This document shows positions 51,734 to 60,402 of a stretch of DNA of 64,000 bases, in pieces (positions within the stretch are counted from its first letter, which is position 1; every line of letters begins with the position of its first letter). The position numbers and the translations under genes were made by a program. Under the pieces are notes generated by a model that saw nothing but the letters and a program-made list of their open reading frames with translations, did not search any database and was not told the DNA's origin. Source of the stretch: Deinococcus sp. QL22 (GTDB taxonomy: Bacteria; Deinococcota; Deinococci; Deinococcales; Deinococcaceae); NCBI RefSeq assembly GCF_023370075.1, contig NZ_CP097150.1:558001-622000 (forward strand). Direction: 5' to 3'.

Positions 51734-52831
51734 TTAGGGTTTAAGGACGTGTGCCCCCGGCAGCACCTGATAGGCGTCCGGGCCGAAGTGCCCGCTGAGG
51801 GCCAGCACCAGCGCGGGAGCCGGTTGTTGACTGCTCCACCGAACTCGGGTTGTTGCCTTCCGCAGCGGGTCAAGCAGGTCATGGAACCCGTCCAGACTCG
51901 TCACAGGCTGCACATGCCGCGCGGGTTCGCTGTACATCCGGAAGGTCACGCGGCCCGGCTTGGCCACGGCGATGTTGGTCGTGAGCATCAAGTTGCCACG
52001 GTCGAGTACCTCTCCTCCTAGGCCGGTGGATGTCCAATCACTTTGCAGTGGCATCACCAACGCGTACACCTTCCCGGTTTGGAAGTTGCCCGTCAAAGTC
52101 AGGTCTTGGGTATCCCCGTTCGGTTCGAGCAGCGTCAGCGGCAGTCCCAAACCCAGCTCAGGCCGCGTGTAGAGCGTCGCGCCGTACAGCTGGTTCGAGA
52201 CCCGCCAATCTGTCGTTTGGATCCCAATCTTGATCTTTCCCGCCTGCAACGTCGGGTTCGTCCACCCGCTCAGGCGCAGGTCGCTGCCTGAGTTGAGTAA
52301 GGCGTTCACGAGGGCATCCGTTTGCAAATAGGTTTTGCCTTCTTGCTTCAGAACCGAGCCGGGAAAGCTGGCAACCGGATAGGGGGAACGTGGAGCGCCC
52401 GGCACAGTCAAGGTGGGCTGTTGCGGTGTCCCCGCCAATGCCGCCCCAGATTTCTGGAACTCGCGTTGCAACTGAGTGAAATCGAGGTAACTGGCGGCCC
52501 CTTGCTGAGTTGATCCGGCAAAGATGCTGCTGACCTGAGCTTGTCCCTGCGGCAGAATGCCGATCAGCAGACTGGCCATCAAGAGGCTGGCCAGTCCCCC
52601 TCGCCCCAGAGCGGGCAGGGTGTAGACGCCCAGCATGCCCGTGCGCACCTCTTCCGGCGCGCCCAATTCGCGCAGCGTTTGCCGCTCGGCTTCAGTTTCA
52701 CTCAGGCCGCCCAATCTCCACTCCTGAATCCTCACCTGAAGGTGACCGTGCAGTTCTTGGCGCAACTCCCGCTTGGCCTGGCCCCACAGGCCACGGGTGG
52801 CCGATCTCAGATACCGTTCGGTGGGTTTCAT
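51734..52831 (-). CDS. Permease-prefix-domain protein coupled to PadR
   Basis: A 365-residue protein starting MKPTERYLRSATRGLWGQAK at the ATG that overlaps the PadR stop (ATGA). The first 75 residues form the permease prefix region (AKRELRQELHGHLQVRIQEW, then LGAPEEVRTGML), one transmembrane helix follows (GLASLLMASLLIGILP), and the rest is a beta-rich extracytoplasmic part without recognisable family. The protein probably sits in the membrane with a large outside domain. Its role is unknown; co-regulation by the PadR protein is likely. Confidence 0.75.
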   Translation of the reverse strand: MKPTERYLRSATRGLWGQAKRELRQELHGHLQVRIQEWRLGGLSETEAERQTLRELGAPEEVRTGMLGVYTLPALGRGGLASLLMASLLIGILPQGQAQVSSIFAGSTQQGAASYLDFTQLQREFQKSGAALAGTPQQPTLTVPGAPRSPYPVASFPGSVLKQEGKTYLQTDALVNALLNSGSDLRLSGWTNPTLQAGKIKIGIQTTDWRVSNQLYGATLYTRPELGLGLPLTLLEPNGDTQDLTLTGNFQTGKVYALVMPLQSDWTSTGLGGEVLDRGNLMLTTNIAVAKPGRVTFRMYSEPARHVQPVTSLDGFHDLLDPLRKATTRVRWSSQQPAPALVLALSGHFGPDAYQVLPGAHVLKP

Positions 52832-53193
52832 AGGGGCGTTCCTTTCGGCTGCCACAAGCGGCCAAGCTGCTGAGTGAAGGTTTCAAACTCGCGCTTGCGG
52901 GCGGTCAGTTCGCGGGCACCGGTGTCGGTCAGGGCATAGACCTTGACGGGCACGCCGCCCCGCGCAGCGGGCTGGAACTCGCCGCGCACGAAACCGGCTT
53001 TCTCCAGGCGGTGTAGGGCGGGGTACAGACTGCCCACCCGCAGATCGAAATAGCCGTCGGTGCGGTCTTGGGCTTGTTTGCTGATCTCCAGGCCGTACTT
53101 GGGGTCACCTTCAATGATGCTGAGCAGGATGAGGTCAAGGTGGCCACGCAGCAGGTTGGGTTCGGGGTGGCTGGGGGGGTGAGCGCTGGACAT
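52828..53193 (-). CDS. PadR-family regulator, second copy
   Basis: A 121-residue regulator. Motifs: LRGHLDLILLSIIEGDPKYG, LEISKQAQDRTDGYFDLRVG, SLYPALHRLEKAGFVRGEFQ and VKVYALTDTGARELTARKRE. AGGAGG is 6-7 nt before the ATG. An inverted repeat, CGATATA-N9-TATATCG, lies just upstream and resembles PadR operators, so autorepression is probable. It is coupled to the permease-prefix protein. Confidence 0.88.
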   Translation of the reverse strand: MSSAHPPSHPEPNLLRGHLDLILLSIIEGDPKYGLEISKQAQDRTDGYFDLRVGSLYPALHRLEKAGFVRGEFQPAARGGVPVKVYALTDTGARELTARKREFETFTQQLGRLWQPKGTPL

Positions 53194-53205
53194 ATGAGCC
53201 TCCTG

Positions 53206-53228
53206 CGATATATCGGAATCCTATATCG
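53206..53228 (-). promoter_or_regulatory. PadR operator candidate
   Basis: CGATATATCGGAATCCTATATCG (cited in parts: arms 53206-53212 and 53222-53228) lies between a likely promoter (TTGACT near 53255-53260 and AATATA near 53234-53239 on the minus strand) and the ribosome-binding site of the PadR gene. Confidence 0.55.
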
Positions 53229-53499
53229 TGTTTCTATATTCAACCGTCATGATCAGAAAGTCAAGCTAGAGTGCCGAGCGGCTGTTTGCCCGAACGAGAG
53301 TTGTTTGCCCGTCTCTCCACATGGTGCCCAGATGGCCAGGGCCGTTCAACGACAACGACTGCGTCACGGAAGAGAGTGATGATCGCAGCGCTGTTGGCTG
53401 AAGAAGGTGTTGTTGATCTCGGCTGACGAACAAGGAAGGCATTCCTCTTGAACGAAGTCACTCAGGGGCCTCAGAGGGCGCCGAGTATTATCACTGGCC

Positions 53500-55467
53500 A
53501 TGCGCCTCCTCCCCGCTGTGCTGACCGCTCTGCTGCCGTTTGCCAGTGCCACGAGCATCCTGTCCACCACACCCATTCCTGGCCACGCCGCCGGCAGCTT
53601 TGGCCGTGGGGACGCGCCGTTTGGAGAATTGACCGGCGGCGCCGCTTGGTCAGCCGACAGCCGCACCGTGTTTACACTTGATACGACCCGCCTGCTGTAT
53701 CGCTGGCAGGTCGGCGGACAGCGGCTCGGCACTCAACTTGTGAAGCCTCCCGTCATCCTCACCAACCCAGGACTGAACCTGTCCGGCGCGGCCAACGCTG
53801 CTGGCCTGCCTGTGCTGGCCCGCGGGGAACAGAGAAACCAGCCAGTCACCCTCGCCTACCGGCTCAAGCTCGAGACCGGTCAGCTCACCGCCCAGCCAGG
53901 CTGTTCACGCCCCCTCAGGACAATGACAAGGGTGGCCTGCACGCTAGACGTGCAGACCAGAATCTGGCTGGAAGGCGGTGAACTGCAGTGGCAACGCGGC
54001 GACCAAGTGGAACGGTTTCCCCTCCCGGCGGGCCTGAGTTTGAATCCAGACGGTGGCCGGCCCAGCACAGCCCTGGCCCTGAGTGACGACGGTCAGCGGG
54101 TCGCGCTGCTGGCCCTGCGGGGAGAGAAAGACGTCTCCATCTTTGGCGGTCAGGGCCGGCTCCTCACCTGGACGCGAAATGGGACAGGCCAGGTCAAGGC
54201 GCAGCAGGTCACCTTAACAGGCCCGCCCCTCTACGCGGGAGCCACACTCGACTGGGTGGACGGGCGCGTGCTGGTGGCCTCCAACGTGTACAACGCGGGC
54301 AATGAATACGGCAGTGGTGGGGCGCTGTTCGGTCAGCAACTGGCGCTCTACCCACCGGGAGCACCGCCCGTCTGGCGCCTGGGCCCGCAGGTGGGCCTGC
54401 GCGGGGCGTTCCCCTCGCCAGACGGCCAGCTCTTCGTGACCATCCGGGACGGCAGTGTGCCGGAAGTGCGCCGGATCAAGGACGGCGCGTACGTGCGCTC
54501 GCTGGGCGAAGCCGTGCTGGACACCGCGCCGCTGAGTGGTGGGCGTGTGCTGCTGGCTGTGCAGGGCGGCGCCGGAACGGGCCGCGTCGCTCTGCATCAA
54601 CCGGGCAGCCTGAAGACGCTGTACCGGGGCCGCGCCGACCTGGTGGCGGCCAGCACTGATGGACAGCGGTTCGCCTCCGCCTTTGGACAAACCCTGCGCC
54701 TGCACAGCAGCAGTGGCCAAGTGTTGCGCGCCTGGCAGGCCGCGGGCCGGGTACAGCGCCTGGCCTTCAGCCCAGACGGTCAGGTGCTGAGTGTGGAGCA
54801 AGACGTCTTCAATGGGCCCACCTTGACCAGCGCCTGGCGAATGGACGGCAGCCCCTTCCCGCTCCCCGCCGGGACACAGTTTCCCGTGACCTCGGTGCTG
54901 CTGGTCAAAGAGAGCCGCAAGGACGGCCCACAGAGCAATTACCGTGAATGCTGGACGGTGGCCGAGCGCACCGGGCACACCCTCTGGCAGACCCCCTGGC
55001 ATAGCAGCAGGATCGCCGGACTCCCCTCACCCGACGGGCGTTTTCTAGCGCAGTTCGGGATGACGGCGCAGACCCTGAATCCGGGAGAACTCGGCCCCGT
55101 GCCGCGGGTCAATGTGTTCTCGCGTGTGGAGGCCCACACCGGAAAGCAGGGGGCCGTGTTGCGCGTGCCGGTCGAGCACTCCACAGATGTGTACGCCGGG
55201 TGGGGCCTGAGCGCCTTTGACGGACGCACCGTGCTCCTGGCAGAAACCAGCGGCGATGGGTGCGGCGGCCTGCTGTACGGCTACCGATTGGCCGATCTGA
55301 ACACCGGCAAGCTCCTGAACACGCCCGCCCAGTTGCGGGGCGGTTACGAACGCCTGATAGGCTGTGGTCACTACGCCTTTCGCCCCAAGACGAAATTCGC
55401 TCCGGATGGCCGCCTGCTGATCCAGGACGGCAACCGTCTGGACTGGCTGCGCCTGGGCACCCCCTGA
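53500..55467 (+). CDS. Secreted beta-propeller protein
   Basis: A 655-residue exported protein with signal peptide MRLLPAVLTALLPFASATS. Repeated motifs of the WD40/YVTN type with a DG.... turn occur along its length: WSADSRTVFTLDTTRLLYRW, LALSDDGQRVALLALRGEKD, FPSPDGQLFVTIRDGSVPEV, AASTDGQRFASAFGQTLRLH, AFSPDGQVLSVEQDVFNG, PSPDGRFLAQFGMTA and FAPDGRLLIQDGNRLDWLRL. Hence one or two propellers. TATTAT lies 7-8 nt before the ATG, in leaderless fashion. Function is not indicated; it may bind partners or ligands outside the cell. Confidence 0.75.
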   Translation: MRLLPAVLTALLPFASATSILSTTPIPGHAAGSFGRGDAPFGELTGGAAWSADSRTVFTLDTTRLLYRWQVGGQRLGTQLVKPPVILTNPGLNLSGAANAAGLPVLARGEQRNQPVTLAYRLKLETGQLTAQPGCSRPLRTMTRVACTLDVQTRIWLEGGELQWQRGDQVERFPLPAGLSLNPDGGRPSTALALSDDGQRVALLALRGEKDVSIFGGQGRLLTWTRNGTGQVKAQQVTLTGPPLYAGATLDWVDGRVLVASNVYNAGNEYGSGGALFGQQLALYPPGAPPVWRLGPQVGLRGAFPSPDGQLFVTIRDGSVPEVRRIKDGAYVRSLGEAVLDTAPLSGGRVLLAVQGGAGTGRVALHQPGSLKTLYRGRADLVAASTDGQRFASAFGQTLRLHSSSGQVLRAWQAAGRVQRLAFSPDGQVLSVEQDVFNGPTLTSAWRMDGSPFPLPAGTQFPVTSVLLVKESRKDGPQSNYRECWTVAERTGHTLWQTPWHSSRIAGLPSPDGRFLAQFGMTAQTLNPGELGPVPRVNVFSRVEAHTGKQGAVLRVPVEHSTDVYAGWGLSAFDGRTVLLAETSGDGCGGLLYGYRLADLNTGKLLNTPAQLRGGYERLIGCGHYAFRPKTKFAPDGRLLIQDGNRLDWLRLGTP

Positions 55468-55688
55468 GCCTCTGCAGAGCGGGCGAAGAGGTGGGCTGTT
55501 GGCCGGTGACTTTGCTCTGTTGCTGACGCAGCTGAGTGACAGCACCCGAGAAGACGGACGCCCGGCTGCATGCACGGTGCCCCACCGAACCCTTGGCCTG
55601 ACCCGCCGCATCATCAGCGCGTCAGCTTCAGACGGGATAAGGTGCGATAGAACTGACACTCGAGTCACACGCCCTCTATGGAGGTAAT

Positions 55689-56579
55689 ATGAACCGTTTC
55701 CCCCTTTTGCTTGCTCTCCTCCTGGCGTCCAGTCCCTCGGCGCAACCCGCTCCGGCTCCCACGCCCGCGGCCCTGACCCAAGAGCGGGAGCTGACCCGGC
55801 GCGCTTTGAGCAGCGATTACGGCTCCATCAACGTCGAGGCGCAAATCTTGGTGGGCCAGCGCCCCTCTAAGCCGCTCGGGCCCCTGCCTAGTGTTCCCGC
55901 CAGTCGGCTGCTGGGCAGCATTATTCGCACCAGCGGTGGCCCCGAGTTCCCGAATACCCAAAGCCTGTATTTCGATAGCTCCGCCTCCCCGGCTCAGGTT
56001 CAGGCCGCGCTACAAACACAGCTCAAAGCGTTGGGATGGACGGCCTTTGCGTTTGGCCCTTTTGGGCCTTTCGAACAGGGCGGGTTTCAAGCGGAAGAGC
56101 AGCCCGCCGCACTGGCGTATTACCGGCTCGAGCAGCAAGTCAGCTTCGATGCTCAGCTTCGGCGGGTCGGTGCCGTCACGCGGGTGACACTGAACCTCAA
56201 CCAAAACCCCAATCTCCGCGAGCAACTTCAGTTCCAAGATATGCGGCGGGCCGAGTTACCCACCAACCTTCCGGCCTTGCGGCCCCCCAGTGGGGCCAGC
56301 GTGCAGCCCAAGGGCACCGGGGGCGGCGGGGGCAGTTGGAACAGTTCGGCCTCCATCCAATCGTCCTCCACGGCGGCACAACTGCTTGGTGCCTACGGGA
56401 CTCAACTGCAGGCCGCCGGATGGACGCTGCTGACCAAGAGTGTGACCGGCAAGACCGTGACCAGCGTGTGGCGCTTCTCGGACGTGGACCAACGGGAGGT
56501 AACGGGGGTGCTGACCCTGCAAACGCAGGCTCCCGGCCGCTACGCCGCCCAACTCGCCAGCTTGACGTTCAGAAATTGA
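55689..56579 (+). CDS. Secreted protein of unknown function
   Basis: A 296-residue protein with signal peptide (MNRFPLLLALLLASSPSAQP) and a perfect GGAGG before the ATG. The mature part has two similar alpha/beta regions, each with AQVQAALQTQLKALGWTAF-like or STAAQLLGAYGTQLQAAGWT-like segments, joined by a Pro/Gly-rich linker (TGGGGGSW). The duplicated QL.A.GW pattern suggests a repeat fold seen in exported proteins of this genus. No family is recognised. Confidence 0.7.
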   Translation: MNRFPLLLALLLASSPSAQPAPAPTPAALTQERELTRRALSSDYGSINVEAQILVGQRPSKPLGPLPSVPASRLLGSIIRTSGGPEFPNTQSLYFDSSASPAQVQAALQTQLKALGWTAFAFGPFGPFEQGGFQAEEQPAALAYYRLEQQVSFDAQLRRVGAVTRVTLNLNQNPNLREQLQFQDMRRAELPTNLPALRPPSGASVQPKGTGGGGGSWNSSASIQSSSTAAQLLGAYGTQLQAAGWTLLTKSVTGKTVTSVWRFSDVDQREVTGVLTLQTQAPGRYAAQLASLTFRN

Positions 56580-57069
56580 CCTGCGGCGGATCAGAGCACT
56601 GGCTTTCAACAGCGGGGAAGCTCAGATCATGGCGGATGGATCAGAAACAGCAGCCCCGAGAGAAGCGGTCAGGCCTTGCAGGGTGAAAGGCTGTCAGGCT
56701 CAGTAGGTTGACGCCCCGGGTGGCTTGTCCAAGGGATCACACGAGACTTGGAACAGGCACCTGCACTCAGGAAGCCGGCCAGCCGTTGCTTCAGCCTGCG
56801 GGATCACGCAACAGCCGGGGCTCTCCCCAGCCACCTCCGCGGGGGTGAAGGCGTACCGACCCAGCAGTTCACGTGCTCGTGCAGCAGCGGCGAGAGCCTC
56901 CCCACGTCCTCACCCGTTCCGTCGCGTGGCTGTGGCGGAACGGGTAAGCGCTGGGGGCATCCGCACATCCAAACCACTTGGCGATACGCGGAGGTCAGCG
57001 GACACAGCAATACGGCGCCATTGGTCGCTGGATCAGTTTGACTTCACCCTGTAAAAGTAACTTCGCCTC
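56580..57069. other. Decayed region with a possible recombinase remnant
   Basis: No intact gene. On the plus strand near 56950-57005 the frame reads WGHPHIQTTWRYAEVSGHS, which resembles the last motif of tyrosine recombinases (the LGH...T..RY.H box with the catalytic Tyr), but the upstream Arg/His boxes are absent. It may be a relic of an integrase. Confidence 0.35.
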
Positions 57070-57378
57070 ATGCGCCTCGTCCTGCCCGTTGACCGGTTCT
57101 CCACCTCAACCCTGGTGCCCCACCTCAGTCTGCTGTGCAGCACCCTGTTGCTAGGAACAACCTTCGCGCAGCTGGCGACCTCGAATCAGACGAGGTTGCT
57201 GTTGGACGGCCAGGATCTGGGCACGGTCTCGTACACTCTCTCGGGCGGGCACGTGTTGTTGCGTCTGACTGCCTTCGCCTCCTTGGGCTGGACACCCGTC
57301 CTCGACCCCCACAACAAGGTGGTGGATCTGGCGGGGTGCGTGCGGGTGAGGACGACCGGCCGGGTTTGGGCACCTTGA
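57070..57378 (+). CDS. Truncated exported protein with stalk-like domain
   Basis: A 102-residue frame with a signal-like start ([20 protein letters not shown]) and a segment ([20 protein letters not shown], then [19 protein letters not shown]) that resembles the copper-amine-oxidase-like N-terminal stalk domain found in secreted proteins. It runs out of frame where an HU fragment begins (about 57355), so its own C-terminus is lost. Confidence 0.4.
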   Translation: MRLVLPVDRFSTSTLVPHLSLLCSTLLLGTTFAQLATSNQTRLLLDGQDLGTVSYTLSGGHVLLRLTAFASLGWTPVLDPHNKVVDLAGCVRVRTTGRVWAP

Positions 57379-57497
57379 ACGTCAAAGCTAAGGCCGCACG
57401 TACCGGCGTGCGGCCCGGCACCAGCGAGAAGATTCAGATCCCTGCAGGTAAGAAAGTGGCCTTCAAGGTCGCCAGCACCCTCAAGAGCAGCCTTTAA
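57355..57497 (+). pseudogene. C-terminal fragment of a Deinococcus-type HU protein
   Basis: The frame [20 protein letters not shown], then [20 protein letters not shown], ending STLKSSL, is the beta-arm and C-terminal helix of the histone-like HU protein typical of this genus. The N-terminal half is missing and it has been joined to a stalk-domain fragment; there is no start codon of its own. Normal HU gene tails are followed by a terminator, and here one follows at 57518. Confidence 0.75.
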
Positions 57498-57517
57498 CGA
57501 CCAGCAAACGAACCAAG

Positions 57518-57541
57518 GCGGTGCTTCGGCACCGCTTTTTT
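57518..57541 (+). terminator. Strong Rho-independent terminator
   Basis: GCGGTGC-TTCG-GCACCGC followed by TTTTTT: a 7-bp GC-rich stem with a UUCG tetraloop. It follows the HU fragment stop by 20 nt and probably belonged to the complete hu gene. Confidence 0.9.
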
Positions 57542-57760
57542 CGTTGCGAAACCCTGTTGCTCTTGTATTGATCAGTGCGATAGCGGTTCGCAAAGGGGAA
57601 TGATCGTGTTTGCCAGCCTCATTCAATCTGTGCGCAGTAGCGGTTCCCGCGTTACAAGCCTGGACTCATCATCCTGTGATGGGACATGGCGTAAGTGGGT
57701 ACCTTCGCTCGGTGAAACTGCAAGAGGGTGCTACGGAATCGACGCCATTGCTTTCAGTCG

Positions 57761-58330
57761 TCAGCGCCCGACCCGGCGGTGCAACTTGTCTTGGTACATT
57801 CGGCGGTCACTGACCCGCAGCAAATCCCCACCACTTTGAGCATCCTCCGGGAAGCGGGCGATGCCGGAGCTGGCCCCTGTCTGTACGGCGCTCTCAACCT
57901 GAACCCGCGCAATGGCGGCTTTAATTCGCGCCTGCAGACTGTCGTCGTCGAGCGCACGCGCACTGATGACTGCAAATTCGTCTCCGCCGATTCGGTAGGC
58001 AGCTCCTATCCCCTCAAACTCGGTGGCGAGGCTCTGGCCGAACGTCGATAAGAATTGATCACCACCGCCGTGCCCGAGCGAGTCATTCACCTGTTTCAGC
58101 CCATCTAAATCAAACGACAGCACCACCAGACTCGTCTCGGTGGCGCGGGCCATGGAGATCGCTCTTTCCAAATCAGCCTCGAACGCCCGGCGATTGCGTA
58201 ATCCGGTGAGGCTATCGGTCAGGGCCATGTGCTGCATGTGTTGGGCCGTGTGTTCGGCCTGCTCCCGGGCCAGCTCAAGCTCATGGGTGCGCTCGACCAA
58301 CAAGTGCTCAAAGATCGAGAGCGCGTGCAT
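57761..58330 (-). CDS. GGDEF-domain diguanylate cyclase
   Basis: A 189-residue protein: a short coiled coil ([20 protein letters not shown]) and a GGDEF domain with [40 protein letters not shown] and the active-site [10 protein letters not shown] (residues 113-121). The I-site RxxD is absent, so no product inhibition is expected. An ATG with GGGGAG upstream starts it, while the HD-GYP reading frame ends inside. It may be expressed as a separate protein or represent the last part of a single TPR/HD-GYP/GGDEF protein broken by a frameshift. Confidence 0.85.
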   Translation of the reverse strand: MHALSIFEHLLVERTHELELAREQAEHTAQHMQHMALTDSLTGLRNRRAFEADLERAISMARATETSLVVLSFDLDGLKQVNDSLGHGGGDQFLSTFGQSLATEFEGIGAAYRIGGDEFAVISARALDDDSLQARIKAAIARVQVESAVQTGASSGIARFPEDAQSGGDLLRVSDRRMYQDKLHRRVGR

Positions 58331-58893
58331 GTTCTCCCCTGCGCCAACGGCAGATCGTCCAGTGAGTGCTGGCCTGCCCCTAGGTTCACCAACTCGCCCG
58401 TACTGTTGAGGTCTGGATCATTGAATACCGCTACTGCAGCCTCTACCACTGAGGGATCAAAGTGCACGCCGGACTGCTGCTGAATTTCTTCAATGGCCTC
58501 CTGCAGCGTCCAGGCCCGTTTGTAGGGGCGGGCCTGCGTGAGGGCGTCGAAGACATCCGCAATTGCCACGATCCGGCCACTCATCGGAATCTGCGCTCCA
58601 CTGAGGCCGCGTGGATACCCGCCTCCATCCCAGCGCTCATGATGGGTCAGGGCGATTTCTTCTGCCAAACGCAGCAGTTCCGAGCGCCCGCCCGACAGAA
58701 TTCGTGCGCCGATCAGGGTGTGGGTCTGCATCTGGGTGTACTGCTCTGGACTGAGTTTGCCGGGCTTGAGTAGCACGGTGTCTGGAATGCCAATTTTGCC
58801 CACGTCATGGAGCCGCGCCGCAATGCCGAGCACGCCTGCCCGCCGTTCTGACCAGCCGAGGGCGCGGGCAATTCGTGGTGGCTCGCCCCACAC
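58219..58893 (-). CDS. HD-GYP phosphodiesterase domain, out of frame with the TPR part
   Basis: About 185 residues of an HD-GYP domain that degrades cyclic di-[41 protein letters not shown] with the GYP signature, and [20 protein letters not shown]. The upstream TPR frame (60397-58805) encodes its beginning ([15 protein letters not shown]) and shifts near 58890, after which this frame continues with [16 protein letters not shown] 1-nt indel can reconnect them. The frame beyond about 58330 is an accidental extension over the GGDEF start. Confidence 0.7.
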   Translation of the reverse strand: MWGEPPRIARALGWSERRAGVLGIAARLHDVGKIGIPDTVLLKPGKLSPEQYTQMQTHTLIGARILSGGRSELLRLAEEIALTHHERWDGGGYPRGLSGAQIPMSGRIVAIADVFDALTQARPYKRAWTLQEAIEEIQQQSGVHFDPSVVEAAVAVFNDPDLNSTGELVNLGAGQHSLDDLPLAQGRTCTRSRSLSTCWSSAPMSLSWPGSRPNTRPNTCSTWP

Positions 58894-60397
58894 GCCGGGT
58901 ATGCTCCCCAGTGGTGTCGTCGCGGTATTCTGCGGCCATAGCCAACCGGGTCACCACTTCATGCTGGGCGCGGGACAACTCAGAGGTGCGCTCCTGCACC
59001 AGTCGTTCAGCGGCCTGACGGGCCTCCTGTTCGACTTCTGTCCGGAGTTTGTAAACGGCGGCTTCGTGTCGGGCACGCTCGACTTCGAATTGGATGCTGA
59101 GGTTGCGGGTCTGCCGGTCACTCTCGGCGTTAAATAGCTCGCGCTCGATGCGCAGCAGGGCTGTGGCGTGATGCAAGGCCAGCTGAAAATCTTGCTGCGT
59201 TTCGTGCAGCTGCAGCAAGGCTTCGTGAATCTCCCCTTCCTCTTTTGGAGACTGGGTTTGAACGGCAAGTTCCAGCGCCACGCTGAGCTGTGTCAAGGCA
59301 GGGCTTGAGGCCCGCTGCTGAAAATACAGCTTGCCCAGATGCAGGCGGGCCTCCAACTCGCCCTGTGGATCGCCGATTTCTTGGGCAATCTCGAGGGCTT
59401 GCTGGTAGCTTTGCTGAGCTTCAGCCATGTCCCCGGTCTGTTCCGCCAAGAGTCCTAGGCTGTCGAGCGTCGACATTTCCCCGGCGCGGTAGCTGGTCTG
59501 GCGGCTGAGGCCCAGCGCCGCCTCCAGGTGGGTACGGGCCTCCAGGAACTGGCCAGTTTCTAAATAGAAGGTGCCCAGATTAAGTTGAGTGGACGCCTGT
59601 ATCAATGGATCTTGAGTGATCTCTGCTGATTGACAGGCAGAGTGCATCAGTTCAATCGCGAGGTCGCTGTCACCTTTTAAATAATGAACCCGGGCAAGAT
59701 TGTGCAGGACAGACGCCTGCGACCTTGAGTCATTCAAATGCTTTTGATTGAGCGTGTAGGCTTGCGATAAACTTGCCACTGCTTCGGAGTATTGCCCCAG
59801 CCATGTTTGAATGTTTCCCAGGTTGATCAGGCAATAGATCTGTCCAACGAAATGGCTCTGCTCTTCCCAAATATTCAGCGCTCTACGCAGTGAAGTGAGG
59901 GCTTCGGCCACCTTGCCCTGAGTGTGCTGAACTCCAGCTAAATGATTTAAGGCCGTGGCGCGCGTGGCTTGCGCTGGGATATTTTGAAGATGACTGACGC
60001 GGTTGATCGCGGCATGGAGCAGTTGGTCGGCTTCATCAAGTTCCCCGAGATTGAGGCAGACTTTCCCCGCCAATTCTTCAGCGTTTGCCTGCTCTAACGG
60101 ATCTGCTAACTCCCCGTACAGTTGGATGGCGACACGGAGCCGGACGAGTGCTTCCGGCAGTTCACCGCAGACCAACAAAGACTGACCCAACAGCACTTCG
60201 GCTTTGGCCTGCGCCACCAGTGATCCTACAGTTTGGGCCTGTTGAGCATATTCACGCGCCAGAGGCAGGGCCCGCCTCGGGTCAGTATGGAGGAGAGCGG
60301 TTGCTGCCGCATGCAATCCTTCCAGCCGTAAAGCAATGGATGAGCTGGCTGGAGAATCCGTGTCGTACCGAGGCAAACTTCTACTCTGGCGGGTCAA
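58805..60397 (-). CDS. TPR-repeat sensor protein, frameshifted before its HD-GYP domain
   Basis: About 500 residues of tetratricopeptide repeats (for example [100 protein letters not shown]), then a long coiled coil ([20 protein letters not shown]) leading to the start of an HD-GYP domain at [16 protein letters not shown]. After that the frame is lost. TPR plus HD-GYP is a known arrangement for cytoplasmic sensors of c-di-GMP turnover. The TTG start lies 5 nt after the subtilase stop, so the two may be co-transcribed. Confidence 0.75.
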   Translation of the reverse strand: MTRQSRSLPRYDTDSPASSSIALRLEGLHAAATALLHTDPRRALPLAREYAQQAQTVGSLVAQAKAEVLLGQSLLVCGELPEALVRLRVAIQLYGELADPLEQANAEELAGKVCLNLGELDEADQLLHAAINRVSHLQNIPAQATRATALNHLAGVQHTQGKVAEALTSLRRALNIWEEQSHFVGQIYCLINLGNIQTWLGQYSEAVASLSQAYTLNQKHLNDSRSQASVLHNLARVHYLKGDSDLAIELMHSACQSAEITQDPLIQASTQLNLGTFYLETGQFLEARTHLEAALGLSRQTSYRAGEMSTLDSLGLLAEQTGDMAEAQQSYQQALEIAQEIGDPQGELEARLHLGKLYFQQRASSPALTQLSVALELAVQTQSPKEEGEIHEALLQLHETQQDFQLALHHATALLRIERELFNAESDRQTRNLSIQFEVERARHEAAVYKLRTEVEQEARQAAERLVQERTSELSRAQHEVVTRLAMAAEYRDDTTGEHTRRVGRATTNCPRPRLVRTAGRRARHCGAAP

Positions 60398-60402
60398 GGC
60401 AC

